Shown in pieces: positions 37,538 through 49,018 of a stretch of 64,000 nt of DNA. Position numbers and translations under genes: made by a program. The stretch's first letter is position 1; the number at the start of each line of letters is the position of its first letter. Below the pieces are notes generated by a model. The model was given only the letters and a program-made list of their open reading frames with translations, was not told the DNA's origin and searched no databases. Origin of the DNA: Meloidogyne chitwoodi (Eukaryota; Nematoda; Chromadorea; Rhabditida; Meloidogynidae); NCBI GenBank assembly GCA_015183035.1, contig JACZZP010000009.1, positions 1,116,001-1,180,000 of the forward strand, in the 5' to 3' direction.

Positions 37538-38540
37538 ATGTTTGTTCTAACAACAATAAGCCATATTGTAGAAATCTTTCCTAACGTGCTTGGGCGTGAT
37601 TTTTTGTCGACATTAGTTGAAAAAATAAACAAGAAATTTGCTAACTATGTGAGTAAACATAACCGGTTTCTATTAATCATTTTAATGGCTTTTCTATTAT
37701 GGTAGTATATAGAAATTTTTTTATTTCTGGACCCTGACTTTAGGTTTAATTTATTAACTTGGACTGGACCCAGATTCCAGGGAAAACCCATGCTCGTTTC
37801 TATTATATACATACATAAAATACTTAAATATTCTCAGGTCATTCCAGATGTTGGGCTTTGCATAACTTTTTATGATTTTAAAAAGATTGGTGATTCTTTT
37901 ATTCTTGTATGTTTATACTTTATAATTTATTAATAAAATTCTTTTCTTTAGCCTGGAAATGCATCTACCCATACTCCGTTGGTCTTTCGTTATGTTGTTT
38001 TTCAACCACTTGTTAATGAAATTCTTGAAGGAATAATCTCACAATCGAACAGGGATGGACTAACTTTAACTCTTCATTTTTTCAATGATATTAAAGTTGC
38101 ACCTGACAAACTTCCAGATGTTTCAAAATTGTTTGTTATGGAAATTTATTTTTCTGCATATTAATTTTTAGAAACCTTTTAGTGATGAAAATGTTCAATT
38201 ATGGTATTGGGAATATCAAAATGAAGATAATATTACTCAATTTTATATGGATCCAGGAAGACGAGTGAGGTATCTAAAATAAAATGGTCGATTTTTATTC
38301 ATCATTTTTTAGATTTAAAGTTGTTTCGGTTAGCTATCAAGATTTGGAGCCAGGGTCCTCAAACGACTCTACAAGTGCAATGACAATTGAGGTCAGATTT
38401 TTACATTCTATTTTATCTAAATTTAATTTTAGGCTTCTATGATTGATATGGGCCTTGGTTGTGTTGATTGGTGGGATCCTTCTACTTCTGATGAAGTAAA
38501 ACAAGAAATGAATGAAAATGATGAAAAAATTGAGTCATAA
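37538..38540 (+). CDS. POLR3H: RNA polymerase III subunit RPC8 (POLR3H)
   Basis: Five or six exons, about 210 residues, the usual length (human 204). The N-terminal RPB7-like half begins MFVLTTISHIVEIFPNVLGR and continues VIPDVGLCITFYDFKKIGDS. The C-terminal RPC8 OB-fold contains VFRYVVFQPLVNEILEGII, FFNDIKVAP, WYWEYQNED, FYMDPGRRVRFKVVSVSYQD and the closing MGLGCVDWWDP. It forms the stalk of Pol III with RPC9 and helps initiation at tRNA and 5S genes. The ATG at 37538 gives the family N-terminus exactly. The short acidic tail (SDEVKQEMNENDEKIES) is extra. Its stop lies 121 bases before the rps-16 ATG, so the two may be co-transcribed. Confidence 0.9.
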
Positions 38541-38652
38541 AATTGTTTTATTATTATTTTACATTAAAATAATTTGAATTAATTTCTATTATCATTCAAA
38601 ATGTATTTTTGCTTTTAATATCTGTTAACTATTATCACAGTTTTTATTTTTA

Positions 38653-38661
38653 TTTAAATAG
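38653..38661 (+). promoter_or_regulatory. Candidate trans-splice acceptor of rps-16
   Basis: A T-rich tract ends ...TTTAAATAG directly before the ATG of ribosomal protein S16. An acceptor abutting the start, about 120 bases after an upstream same-strand gene, fits spliced-leader processing of an operon. Confidence 0.5.
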
Positions 38662-39175
38662 ATGACTACAGTTGAAAAGCCGCAAGTAATTGCACAACCA
38701 GTTCAGGTTTTTGGCAGAAAGAAAACTGCAACGGCTGTGGCATTTGCCAAAAAGGGAAAAGGGTTAATCAAGGTTAAAATTATTTTTTAAAGTAATGTCT
38801 TTGGACTATATCTAATTCATTTTTCCTTAATAGGTCAATGGACGCCCTTTGGAATATTTACAACCAGAAATTTTGCGTATGAAGCTTCAAGAGCCCTTGC
38901 TTATTGTTGGAAAAGACAAATTTGCCGGAATGGATATTCGCATTAGAGTCAAAGGCGGTGGCCATACTGCGCAAATTTATGCAATTCGACAATCAATTGC
39001 AAAAGTTTTAGTTGCATATTACCAGAAAAATGTTGATGAGCAAAGTAAGAAAGAACTGAAAGATCAGCTTGTTGCCTATGATCGTAATTTACTTGTTGCT
39101 GACCCAAGACGTCATGAGCCAAAGAAGTTCGGTGGACCTGGTGCGCGTGCTCGTTATCAGAAGTCATATCGTTAA
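38662..39175 (+). CDS. rps-16: 40S ribosomal protein S16 (uS9)
   Basis: Two exons with one intron after GKGLIK (about 38773-38834), 150 residues, normal for the family. Opens [20 protein letters not shown], then [20 protein letters not shown]. The uS9 signature [17 protein letters not shown] and the C-terminal [20 protein letters not shown] then KSYR tail are intact; the tail reaches towards P-site tRNA. Codon choice is less A+T-biased than neighbouring genes, as expected for a highly expressed gene. It sits 121 bases after RPC8 on the same strand, with a MITE about 100 bases downstream. Confidence 0.96.
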
Positions 39176-39269
39176 GAATTATATGATATAAAACCGTTTG
39201 ACTTCAGTTATTTGTTATGTTGGAATAAATGATAATAAAATGTTAACTGTTTTTGTTCAATAAATGTTA

Positions 39270-39559
39270 GACGACACCAGTGCTGGGTATGGCTCCGGAT
39301 TTTGGCTCCTGAGCCGGCTCCGATTGGCTCCGGCTCCGGAGCTGGAGCCGGAGCTCAATTTTAAAAATGCCCGGAGCCGGAGCCAAATTTTAAAAATGGC
39401 CGGAGCCGGAGCTACCATAGCTTCTTTTTTAACATATTTGGCTCCGGAGCCGGCTCCGATTGGCTCCGGAGCCGGAGCTGGAGCCGGAGCCAAATTTTAA
39501 AAATGGCCGGAGCTGGAGCCGGAGCCACAAAACGTCCAATACCCAGCACTGGACGACAC
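39270..39559. mobile_element. hAT-type MITE made of GGCTCC repeats
   Basis: The element proper is 39278-39551 (274 bp) with perfect 13-bp inverted ends CAGTGCTGGGTAT and ATACCCAGCACTG. It is flanked by perfect 8-bp duplications GACGACAC (39270-39277 and 39552-39559). The interior is built of GGAGCC/GGCTCC hexamers in both orientations around AAATTTTAAAAATG units, so it is strongly self-complementary. It encodes no transposase; open frames on both strands are Gly/Ala/Pro repeat artefacts. Confidence 0.92.
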
Positions 39560-40143
39560 TTTTATTTTAAATATTTCGGTGTATTCTTCCTAGACAAGTT
39601 TCAACGGGAAAATATTTCGGGACCCGGATTCTTCCCTTTGCCGTTAAGTACATATTGCAAAAATTAATATAAAATTTTTTTCACCGAGATTTTACTGTGT
39701 AGTACCATTTTAAATTTATACTACGTTAAAAATGGTAAAGTGGATATACGTATGTACGTTTACTTGCGAGATAGCATTTGTGCTAACAAATTGTTTTGAA
39801 ACAGAAAATTTCCAGACAAATTATATTTAATACATATATAAATAGTATTAATTTTATCATTACGTTATTGTCTGAAAATTATAAAAATATATAAGAACAA
39901 ACTATTTCTCTAAGATTTCTAAACGTACATACTATGTATGTATATCATAATAATATATGTTCGACTCATTTCAGCGTTGAGTTTTGATTAGTCATCAATT
40001 TTTTAAATTTTCAGCACTATTCTTTACGTTTCTTTGCTTATCAACATTATAGATAAAAATATTTAAAGCAATGCGGCCATGTTATTTTTCCAAATTAAAT
40101 TCAAGCTAACAAATTAAATTTATTAAAATTTAGATTTCCACAA
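39560..40143. other. Intergenic upstream of the LDL-receptor gene
   Basis: A+T-rich, with ATGTATGTA-like stretches. No exon or repeat was recognised; it presumably holds the promoter. Confidence 0.45.
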
Positions 40144-43100
40144 ATGCTAAACAGAATTTATCATATAAGTATGCTCCTTTTTATATTTATTATTATTGTT
40201 TTCGAGAATATTGTTTTTGGACGTACCAACATTCAAAATCCTATTCCAAGAATGACCAGAAAAGGTTTTTTAAATACTACTTTAAGTATCAAAATAAATT
40301 CAAGATGATAATTGCCCGAAAAATATGTTTCTTTGTCCGTCTACAAAGAGTTGTATTCCGCGGTCCTGGCTTTGTGATCAAGAGGTTGATTGTAAAGAAG
40401 GAGAGGATGAAAAAAATTGCGGTATTTATTTATATTTAGTCTATTATAGATAAACTTCCTTTTAGATAATCCTCAACTACAATGCCTGAAGGATGAATAT
40501 GCATGTCAGACAACGGAACATGGTGTTAAAACTGATAATGAAAATCCATGGCTTTCACATCTGAGTCCAGTTGGACTTTATTCTCATTTGTGTATTCCAT
40601 CAAAATGGCGGTGCGATGGTGAAGTTGATTGTTTGTTGAAAGACGATGAGGAAGGGTGTCCTCGTAAATTTTTTAAATTTTTTATGTATAAAGTTAGACT
40701 TATAGTGATTAAATGTGATAAAAATCATTTCGAGTGCAAAGGTTTTGACAACGCCATAACCTCTTGTATTCCTAAAGAATGGGTCTGTGATGGACAGGTT
40801 TATTTTATTTAAATTTCTTTACTTCATCTAAGTAAACTAGACTGATTGTATGGATATGAAGGATGAAGTAAATTGTACCGATAAACCCAAGGATAAATGC
40901 GATAAAATCAGTGAATTCAAGTCAGCAAGTTTCTAAGATAATTACAAAAAATTTCCTACTTTAGATGTAAAGACGGCCAGTGTATCTACAAAAATTGGAT
41001 TTGTGATGGCGATAATGATTGCAAGGATGGAAGTGACGAGATTGATTGCAAGGAAGCGACTTGCGAGAGCGCTGGAAAATTTAAAGTTTCATTTATTATA
41101 TTAAATCATTATTATCAAATAATATATGAAATTGAATACAATTTTCCCTCATCATTTCTCTAATACATAGCTAAATAAAAATGTTAAAGTATAGTATAAC
41201 GCATTTATTTTTAGTGCAAATCAAACAATTTTTGCATTCACGCAAAATGGAGATGTGATGGTGAACCTGATTGGTTCGTTTTATCTTTATTTTTGAAATA
41301 ATATTTTCAGTCCTGATCATTCCGATGAAATGTTTTGTAAACCGGGTGATCTTCACCCGCATCATCACCCTTTGAATTGTACATCCAATGTAGTTTTCTA
41401 CTTATATGTATTTTTATATTACATTTCATCTTTTTAGGAGTTTACTTGTAGAAATGGTGCCCAATGTATAAGCAAATTCTGGCTTTGCGATGGAGATGAT
41501 GATTGGTAATATCTTATTTTTAAAAGATCAAATATAAAAGTTTTTTAGTTTTGACGGGAGCGATGAATTAAACTGTCAAAATGGAAAATGTACAGCTGGG
41601 CAAAAAGCTTGCAAAGATGGGCGTTGTCTTGATGAAAATCTCTGGTGCGACGGAACAGATGATTGTATAGACGGATCTGATGAGAAAAACTGCACATCTC
41701 CAATTAACTTGTCAGTACATTCATGTGACTCGGATACTGAGTATACTTGTCCTAATGAAAGTCCAACGCGTTGTATTCGCCTTCAAGATCTTTGTCGTGA
41801 AAATTATGCTACAAATGATTGCACCAAATCTGTCTGTAAAGAAAAAATAAGTTTGTAGTACTTAATCATCAAAAATATATTGTTATTTCAACAGTTCTAT
41901 GCAAAGACAATGACAATGCTTGTTCATGTCGGAATACTGGTTTTGGAACTGGAAAGATTTGCCACTGTCATATCGGATTTCAATTGAAAGGAGGTGTTTG
42001 CACAGGTTTATAATCGAAGAATGAATTTATTAAGCAAATTTTATTAAATATTTAGATATAAATGAGTGTGAGCAAGTGGGAACTTGTGATCAGATTTGCA
42101 TTAATAAGCCAGGCGGATATCAATGCGACTGTTATCCAGGATATAGGTAGGTCATTTAGTTAGCCATAATGAAAAGTAAAATTCAACGTCAAAGTCACTT
42201 AACATAAATACATCACAAAACATAAACCATAAAACTTTAAACGTCTTTTTAAAATATTTGTTCTACTTTTCTTAATCTTACATTATAGACTTGCTGTGAC
42301 TGGTAAAAACATGGAAAAATCTGTCGCACATAAATGCCGTGCTCGTGGCTCAGATCCCCTATTACTTTTAGCAAATCGTGCTGCAATTCGCCAATACGAT
42401 ATTGTTACTAATAAATATCATCCTCTGATTAATAAACTCGAATCTGCTGTAGCTCTTGATTATTGGCATGAAAACAAAACATTAGTTTGGTCAGATGTTA
42501 GTAAAGAACAGGTTTTCAAATTTTAGATAAAAAATTTTATTTCTTCAAAATAGATTGTCATATGCTCGGGAATACATGGTTTAGGTGATCTTGCAACGTT
42601 TGAAAGCATTAACAATGCTTGTAATGGACCTAATTTGACCAGAATAACTGATGATGTAACCACCCCTGATGGCTTAGCGATCGATTGGGTCCATGGTCTT
42701 ATATTTTGGACAGATACAGGAACTGATACTGTTAGTTTGCAACTTACTTAGAATAAACTGATATAACCATTGTTTTTTTTGTAGATAAATGTATATGACT
42801 TAAACACTAAAAAGCGAACTGTCATATTAAGTGGTAATAGCTTAGATGAACCGAGAGCAATTGCTGTAGATCCTTCTGCTGGTTTAATTTTCTGGACAGA
42901 CTGGGGTGAGAATGCGCGAATTGAGAGGGCTGGAATGGATGGAAAAGATCGCATGGTTGAAAAACGATATAAAAAAGATGTTTTCTAAATGTTTATAGGT
43001 AATTATTAAAGGCAACACTATTCGCTGGCCAAATGGTTTGGCAGTTGATATTTTGGATAAAAAACTATATTGGGCTGACGCAAAAACAAAACAAATTAGC

Positions 43101-44144
43101 AGTAGTGATTATTGGGGAAATAATATTAGAACTATTTTACATTCACATCAATATTTGCGCCATCCATTTTCGCTAGCTGTTTTTGAAGAACGTCTTTATT
43201 GGACTGATTGGGATCAAGAAGGAGTTCTTTCTGTTAATAAATTCCATGGAGGAGAAATCAAAAAAGTTTGTATTCACTTTTTCCATTTAAATTTTAATTT
43301 GTTTTTAGTTAATGAGTGGAGTCACAGGCCCAATGACTGTACGAGTATATCATGAACAAGCTCAACCAAAACATGCAAACAAATGCGAGTTTAGTAGTTG
43401 TGAACATATTTGTTTACCAAAAGCGTTATATAGTGAGAAAACTTTTTTATTCTTTTCTTATAAATTTGTTTTTAGAGGGTGAATCGAAAGATCGTGAAAT
43501 GCCATTGAAGGAACTACCATTTTCATGTGCATGTGAGCGTGGTTTCAAAATCGACATTGGAAACTCATCGCTTTGTGTACCACTCAATCCAATTGGAATG
43601 ATAGCAGATGCAGCCAGTGAATGTAAATCTTATTTTTAGATACTTACGGAATTCTGTTTTTAGCTTTACGTAACATAAAAGATGAGGGCAATTTCAGTAT
43701 GAGCACTTATTTGTTTGGATTGTTGATCGTCTTTGCTGCATTTGCTATTGTATTTCTTTTTTCTTATACAAAATTTCATTTAATTGGTTTCAGTTATATA
43801 TATACCAACATAAACGTCCTAGACATTTTGCGGTTCTACATTTTGACAACCCCATTTATCGACGCACTGTTGAGGCAGATCTAGATGCGGATTTGGAAAA
43901 CGTGCCAGATAATTCCATTGGTCCTATTTCTATTCTACATATGCCAAACAATGGAAGTTTAAATGATTCACAACGTCAGCAAAATCTTGCTCATCCATCA
44001 CCTCTTCAGGATTCTCAGTCTAAACTCGTTCTGAAGGTACCAGTTCAAAAAAGAGATGAAGGGGGTGCAATTTTGTCTAACTCTATTGATATGAATGATG
44101 CCAATGAATATGGATATGAACATCCACCAGCTCCAAAATTTTAA
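40144..44144 (+). CDS. LDL-receptor-family protein with FDNPIY endocytosis motif
   Basis: About 17-20 exons and roughly 1,000 residues. In order: signal peptide ([17 protein letters not shown]); seven LDL-receptor class A repeats with Cys-Asp-Gly-x-x-Asp-Cys and Ser-Asp-Glu calcium motifs (for example [18 protein letters not shown]); a weaker eighth Cys-rich unit; an EGF-like repeat; a calcium-binding EGF ([20 protein letters not shown]); a six-blade YWTD-type propeller ([47 protein letters not shown]); a closing EGF; one membrane helix ([14 protein letters not shown]); and a cytoplasmic tail. The tail has FDNPIY, an FxNPxY clathrin-adaptor signal, and ends [11 protein letters not shown]. This is the core LDLR/VLDLR layout for lipoprotein or vitellogenin uptake; the ligand is not known from sequence. 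Confidence 0.92.
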
Positions 44145-44782
44145 ATAAATAAGTGCCTCATTATTTAGATTACGTGCTCCCGATTTTTTATTTTGCACAT
44201 ACTTCCATATTTCAAAGCAGCTTACTTCTTTGTTATAAATGTAAAACTTATAAAATATTTGGGCCGTATAAAGGAGATCAAACAATAAAAAAGATTTGAA
44301 TTAAACGTGTTTGATCTTCTTTGGTCTTTACATAAATCCTTTAATATTCTGTCGTTTTTGACTGCAGCCTTTGTCTATTTTTCTTTACATTTAGCAGTTT
44401 TTTGAGAGCTTAAATATATAAATACTGAAAATGAAAAACTAAGTTCTGTAGCTTAATTATAAAAAATCTGCTGTTTTAATTGTCTAAATATTTTCTAAAA
44501 TTGGTAATGTCATGGCCGCTTGGTACCGTTCTGTTTTATTTAAGATTCAGTTCTCATTGTTTTAACCCCTTTGTATACTAAATGGGAACTTTTTATGATT
44601 TTTATGTGATAATGATTCTGTTTGAATGAACATATTCTCGAATAAAATTTTAAATAAAAAAATCATCAAATTTTTAAAAATAGTTATATTGTTAATAAAT
44701 AAATACGTAAAAAATAGACATTTTACAATGATGAGACCTGTATTAAGCAAACGAACAAAAAATTATTTAAGTTCTTCTTAAA
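44145..44782. other. Intergenic between convergent genes
   Basis: A+T-rich spacer between the LDL-receptor-like gene and ASF1, both ending here. Open frames on the minus strand lack family resemblance. Confidence 0.5.
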
Positions 44783-45689
44783 TTATAAATCTGTTCCAAC
44801 AACGGCTTGCTGATCTTGTGATTGTGAGACAGAATGTTGTTCATTACCAGTAGTTCCATTCGAATCAGAATCATCCATCATTGTGTCACATTCAACCTCT
44901 AAATTGAATAAATGTTGTATAAAAATATATTGAGACAGACCAGCTACTCCATTCAGGTCTTCATCCCATTTTATTGGGTAGGTTGTTACCCGTACGTCCT
45001 CTGTGACGACAGTTCTTTGCAGCTAAAATTATTAAAATTAATTTAATTATAATTGAAAAACCTTTTCAATTATTGGACGAGGAGGTGGATTTTCGATCAA
45101 TTCAGCGTCAATGTAGGTGTGTGTGATAAACCAACCTAAAAAAATAGAATTCTCATTTGATTTATAAACATTTACTAACTTTGCAGAGGATATATTAATG
45201 CGAATGCTTTTTTATTAAAAATAGAGATAATATATTCTCTAACCTTGATTAGGTTTTTAATAATTTTAATACAAACCGATCTTCATAAAAAGTTGATCAC
45301 GATATTTACATTTCAATAAGAGAAGTGTAACATCCATAAAATCCTCCGGACGCAAATTTTGTAATTGGGGTGCTGGAGCCTAACAATAAGCATATGTTTA
45401 AACAAATTAACAAAAATTAAGAACTTCAAAATCAAATTTATGCCGGCCTTCACGTACTTGACCAATAACCACAGAATCAAGAACTTGGTCATGTTCTTCC
45501 TTTCCATCTGTTGCAACAAAAACAAGTTCCCATTCAACATCTAATAATTCTAATAATAAAAAAAAAGAAAATAAAACCTTCTTTAATATTCTCAAACAAT
45601 TCAAAAGTTATTTCCAATTTAAATGGTTCTGTTGGTTTTGAAGGATTTTCTAAAATACGAACTCCAACAACATTAACCCTTGAACACAT
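44783..45689 (-). CDS. ASF1: Histone chaperone ASF1
   Basis: About six exons, roughly 200 residues. The conserved immunoglobulin-like core is complete: VNVVGVRILENPSKPTEPFK, LEITFELFENIKEDVEWELV, DQVLDSVVIGQVREGRHKFD, VTLLLLKCKYRDQLFMKIGW and ELIENPPPRPIIEKLQR. ASF1 holds H3-H4 dimers and hands them to CAF-1 or HIRA during nucleosome assembly. After VRVTTYPIKWDED the tail is acidic and Ser/Gln-rich. C. elegans has two paralogues (unc-85 and asfl-1); I cannot tell which this matches. The ATG at 45689 (MCSRVNVVG) replaces the usual MAxVxVxNV start. Confidence 0.92.
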
Positions 45690-45743
45690 TTTATATATCT
45701 AAAATAAAGTTAGAAAAATATTCCATAGATACACTTCTCCCCT

Positions 45744-46154
45744 ATCCAAGTGGATGGCACGACTTTTCGTCAACGGACTTTACGTCAACGGACCATCCAT
45801 CAATACTTTTCGTCAATAAACAATATTTTTTAAAATGAAAGAAAAGATTATTAATTAAAAAGAAGCATAACTGGACATGACCTCTCTAGAAATCACCACC
45901 AATAAGATCAATACACAATTTAAGTTATCATAAACACCCCATTACTAAATACAATAACTAAATACATACTATAACTAATATAGGTATATTTTACAATGAA
46001 CTGTAACATTTAACACGAAATTCTCGTTTAACTTTTTTAAAAATATTGTTTATTGACGATAAGTCCGTTGACATAAGGTCCATTGACGAAAAGTATTGAC
46101 AGATGGTCCATTGACGTAAAGTCCGTTGACGAAAAGTCATAGAGCCATCCAAGT
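45744..46154. mobile_element. Palindromic element of GTTGACGAAAAGT repeats
   Basis: The two ends are inverted copies: ACTTTTCGTCAACGGACTTT and its continuation at the left, matched at the right by GTAAAGTCCGTTGACGAAAAG. Arms run about 90 bases and themselves consist of repeated 'CGTCAA(C/T)GGAC' and 'TTTTCGTCAA' units. ATCCAAGT occurs on both sides (45744-45751 and 46147-46154), possibly an 8-bp target duplication. The end bases are ambiguous because a GGATGGC/GCCATCC pair overlaps it. No coding sequence. Confidence 0.75.
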
Positions 46155-49018
46155 GTTAACATTCGACTTAAAAAATTACGACGATAACGTCCCGTCGATT
46201 CAGTGTCGCTGTTTCACCGTCAACATTTTAGTTTTCATAAAAATAACGTCTTTTCTATAATTAGTTGCCCTAAGTTAATTTTATTTAAATATTCTTTTTT
46301 CTATTCATTTAAAGATGTTTTCTAGATGATCTTGTGAGCATTAAAATTATATTTGTTTACATGGCCGAGGTTATTTATATTATATTAATATAATCTCAAC
46401 AACAACAATAAATGTTTGTTTTCCTTTTTTATTGTTAAATCACCCAACAACCTTATGTACATAATATATATGAGAGTGAAATGAACTGTGGATATTCAAT
46501 TGTACGAAAAATTGACATTGGATTTTTTGAATAGAAAGTACTAAAATGTATTAATAAATATATATAAGTTCTTCTTTAATTGATTCTTTGTAACTATAGA
46601 AGATAACAAAAATATTAAGTTATAATTTTTTAACATTAGATGTTAATAAATGAAAATATTCGTATTAAAATACAGTATTTGTTTAATTTAACATCTTTTC
46701 ACTTATTTTACCATTTATAATATATTACAAGACTACGCATTTCTTAATTTACATATATTTATGTGAGAATTTCTTTGTTAAAGAGTAATGACGTTATTAA
46801 TTAATTTTTCTCTTTACTTATTTGTAACTATAACTTAATAAATATATTTGAATATAATATTTCTTAAAAAATTTTTAATTCATTTAGGCTTCTGCTTATT
46901 TTTATATTATTACTCTTCCTCTTTTTTTCATCTGCCAGTTCTAAACAAGTTTCTTATGATTGGTAGGCCAAATAAAATAATTGTTTCCAAGACGACCATT
47001 ATATTAAAAATGTTCAGGGATGGATGTTTAGGTAATGCAATAAAAGTTGGGGCCATTTAGCTGCTTAAATGCAATGATGGACCTCCTCCAATAAAATAAA
47101 ATAAGAAAAGGCGGATGGCACCAGCTAAGAAAAGAGGAAGAAGCATAAGGGATACGGTCTTTCTCTCTTCTTTTAAAAACCCTTTTCCTTTTATTATTTT
47201 CTTGTCTTTTCCCACCCTTCAATCTCCTCATCATCATTCCAATTTCTTTAACAATATTGAGGAGAGATATATTTATTTTATTATTAATATTTATTGAAGT
47301 AAAGGACAAAAACCTTTTTTTATACCTTTTTAAATGTTCTTTATATTTTTATTAAATAATATTGCTTGCTCATCGGTTGGCCAAATCAGTTAGTTTTTTT
47401 TTTTTGATGAATATGTCTTCTCTTAACTTTGCTCTCTTTAAGGAATTTTGGTAATAAGGGTTTGATCTTTCTTTTTTTTATTTATTTATTTAACTAATTT
47501 ATTTTTTAGTTTGTGTTGTTGATTTTTAAATTTTTCTATATTTTAAATAAATTAAATTAAAAAATTATTTTAAAAGATTTAAAAAGATGGTTATTATTTC
47601 TTCTTAAAATAAAAAATTTATAAAAAAAAAATTTTAAGAAAAAAAGTGTGAAAGCCTTCGGCTGCATTATTTGACATAAAAATTGTTTGTGGCAATTTCA
47701 CCTGCCTCTCTCATCAATCTATTTCTTTTTTGTTATTAATGGGGTTATCCTCTAAATAATAATACCCAATAAAATACATATTAAATTATTTGTTTGTTAA
47801 AAATAAAATAAAAAAATATTTTTGGCACATCTCTTAAATTTTTTATTTTTTTTTTAATAAGTTTTTTATAAAATTTTTATATTTTAAAAGCTTTTAGTGC
47901 CTTGAAGTGTGAAAATCAAAATTGGTTAGCGCTTCCCAACTTTCTTTCCTCTCGCATGACTAAACTTTTTCTTAGTATTTTTTTCCTCCGTCCGTCATCA
48001 TCAGTAAAATAAATATACGTTCATCTTCATATTTTAAAAATATTACTGTATATTTAATAAATAAATATTTTATTCTCTTAAATATATTTCTCCTCTTCTT
48101 TTTTATTTTTAAATAAAAAATTACAAAACAATTTTTTAAAAATGTTTGTTTCAAAATATTTAATTTTCCTCGTTTTTTAATATTTTTTAAAATATTTTGA
48201 TTTTTTAAATTAATTAATAAACCCCTTTTTCTCTCTCTTTTTTTTCTCTTTTCCTTCTCGGGAATGCCTTGCATTTTTGATTTAATTCTAAAAATCTAAT
48301 ATGTATGAGGGGAATAATAATAATAATATTCCAAATATCTGCTTCTCTTATTAATGCCCATCTTTCTTTTTCTAAATAAAATATGCCTAAAAACAACAAC
48401 AACTAAAAAAACATTAAAAATAAAACCTTTTTTCTCTCTTCTCTATTTTCTTAATTTATTTCTTTTCTTTTGGCCAGTCAATTTGGCCTGTTTCTTTCTA
48501 AAACACAAGATTATCTCTTTTTCTTAAAAAATTGCCATATTGAGGACATATTTAAGAGGTTAAATAAAAATGAAAAGCCAGGTGTTTTACTATTAAGGAA
48601 TATTAAAAAAATTAATTTATAAAATTGTTAAAAAATTAAAATGAATATTTTTTAAAAAAGTAAAGAATTTTAATCTAATTTTTTGATAAAATTTCTCTAA
48701 AATTTAAAGATAAAATATTGAAAACTTTTTATTAAAAATTAATAAATAATTTTTATTATTTTTAATTTGTTAAACAAAGAATTGTAAAAATTAAATTTAA
48801 AAATTCAAAAAATATTTTATTAAAAAATAAATCTATTTTTATAATTCTTTTAATTTCATTATTCATTTTCATTACAGTAACAAATTTAAAGGAAAAAGCA
48901 ATGAATAGCGCTAACAAAGCAGAAGAACATTAATTATTTTATTTTTTTTAATTAATAAATATTATTTATTATTTAATTAAATTATAAAAGTTTTTTTTAG
49001 AAAAATTTTATTAAAAAA
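46155..49018. promoter_or_regulatory. Long non-coding region upstream of egl-43
   Basis: A 2.9-kb stretch with no believable exon, unusual in this dense region. Open frames at 46848-47309 and 47972-48402 are low-complexity Lys/Arg or Phe/Leu and show no family resemblance. E-box-like sites CACCTG (47699-47704) and CAGGTG (48579-48584) are present. A T-rich tract ending TTTTTTTTAG at 49000, just before the first ATG, could be a trans-splice acceptor. It probably holds egl-43 control sequences, by position only. Confidence 0.4.

Noticed and set aside
39257..39500. Overlapping open frames on both strands rich in Ala, Pro, Gly and Glu
   Set aside because: They arise from GGCTCC/GGAGCC repeats of the MITE and have no start context or family resemblance.
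46848..48402. Open frames upstream of egl-43
   Set aside because: Low-complexity composition set by poly-T and poly-A, overlapping on both strands, with no splice-linked partner exons.
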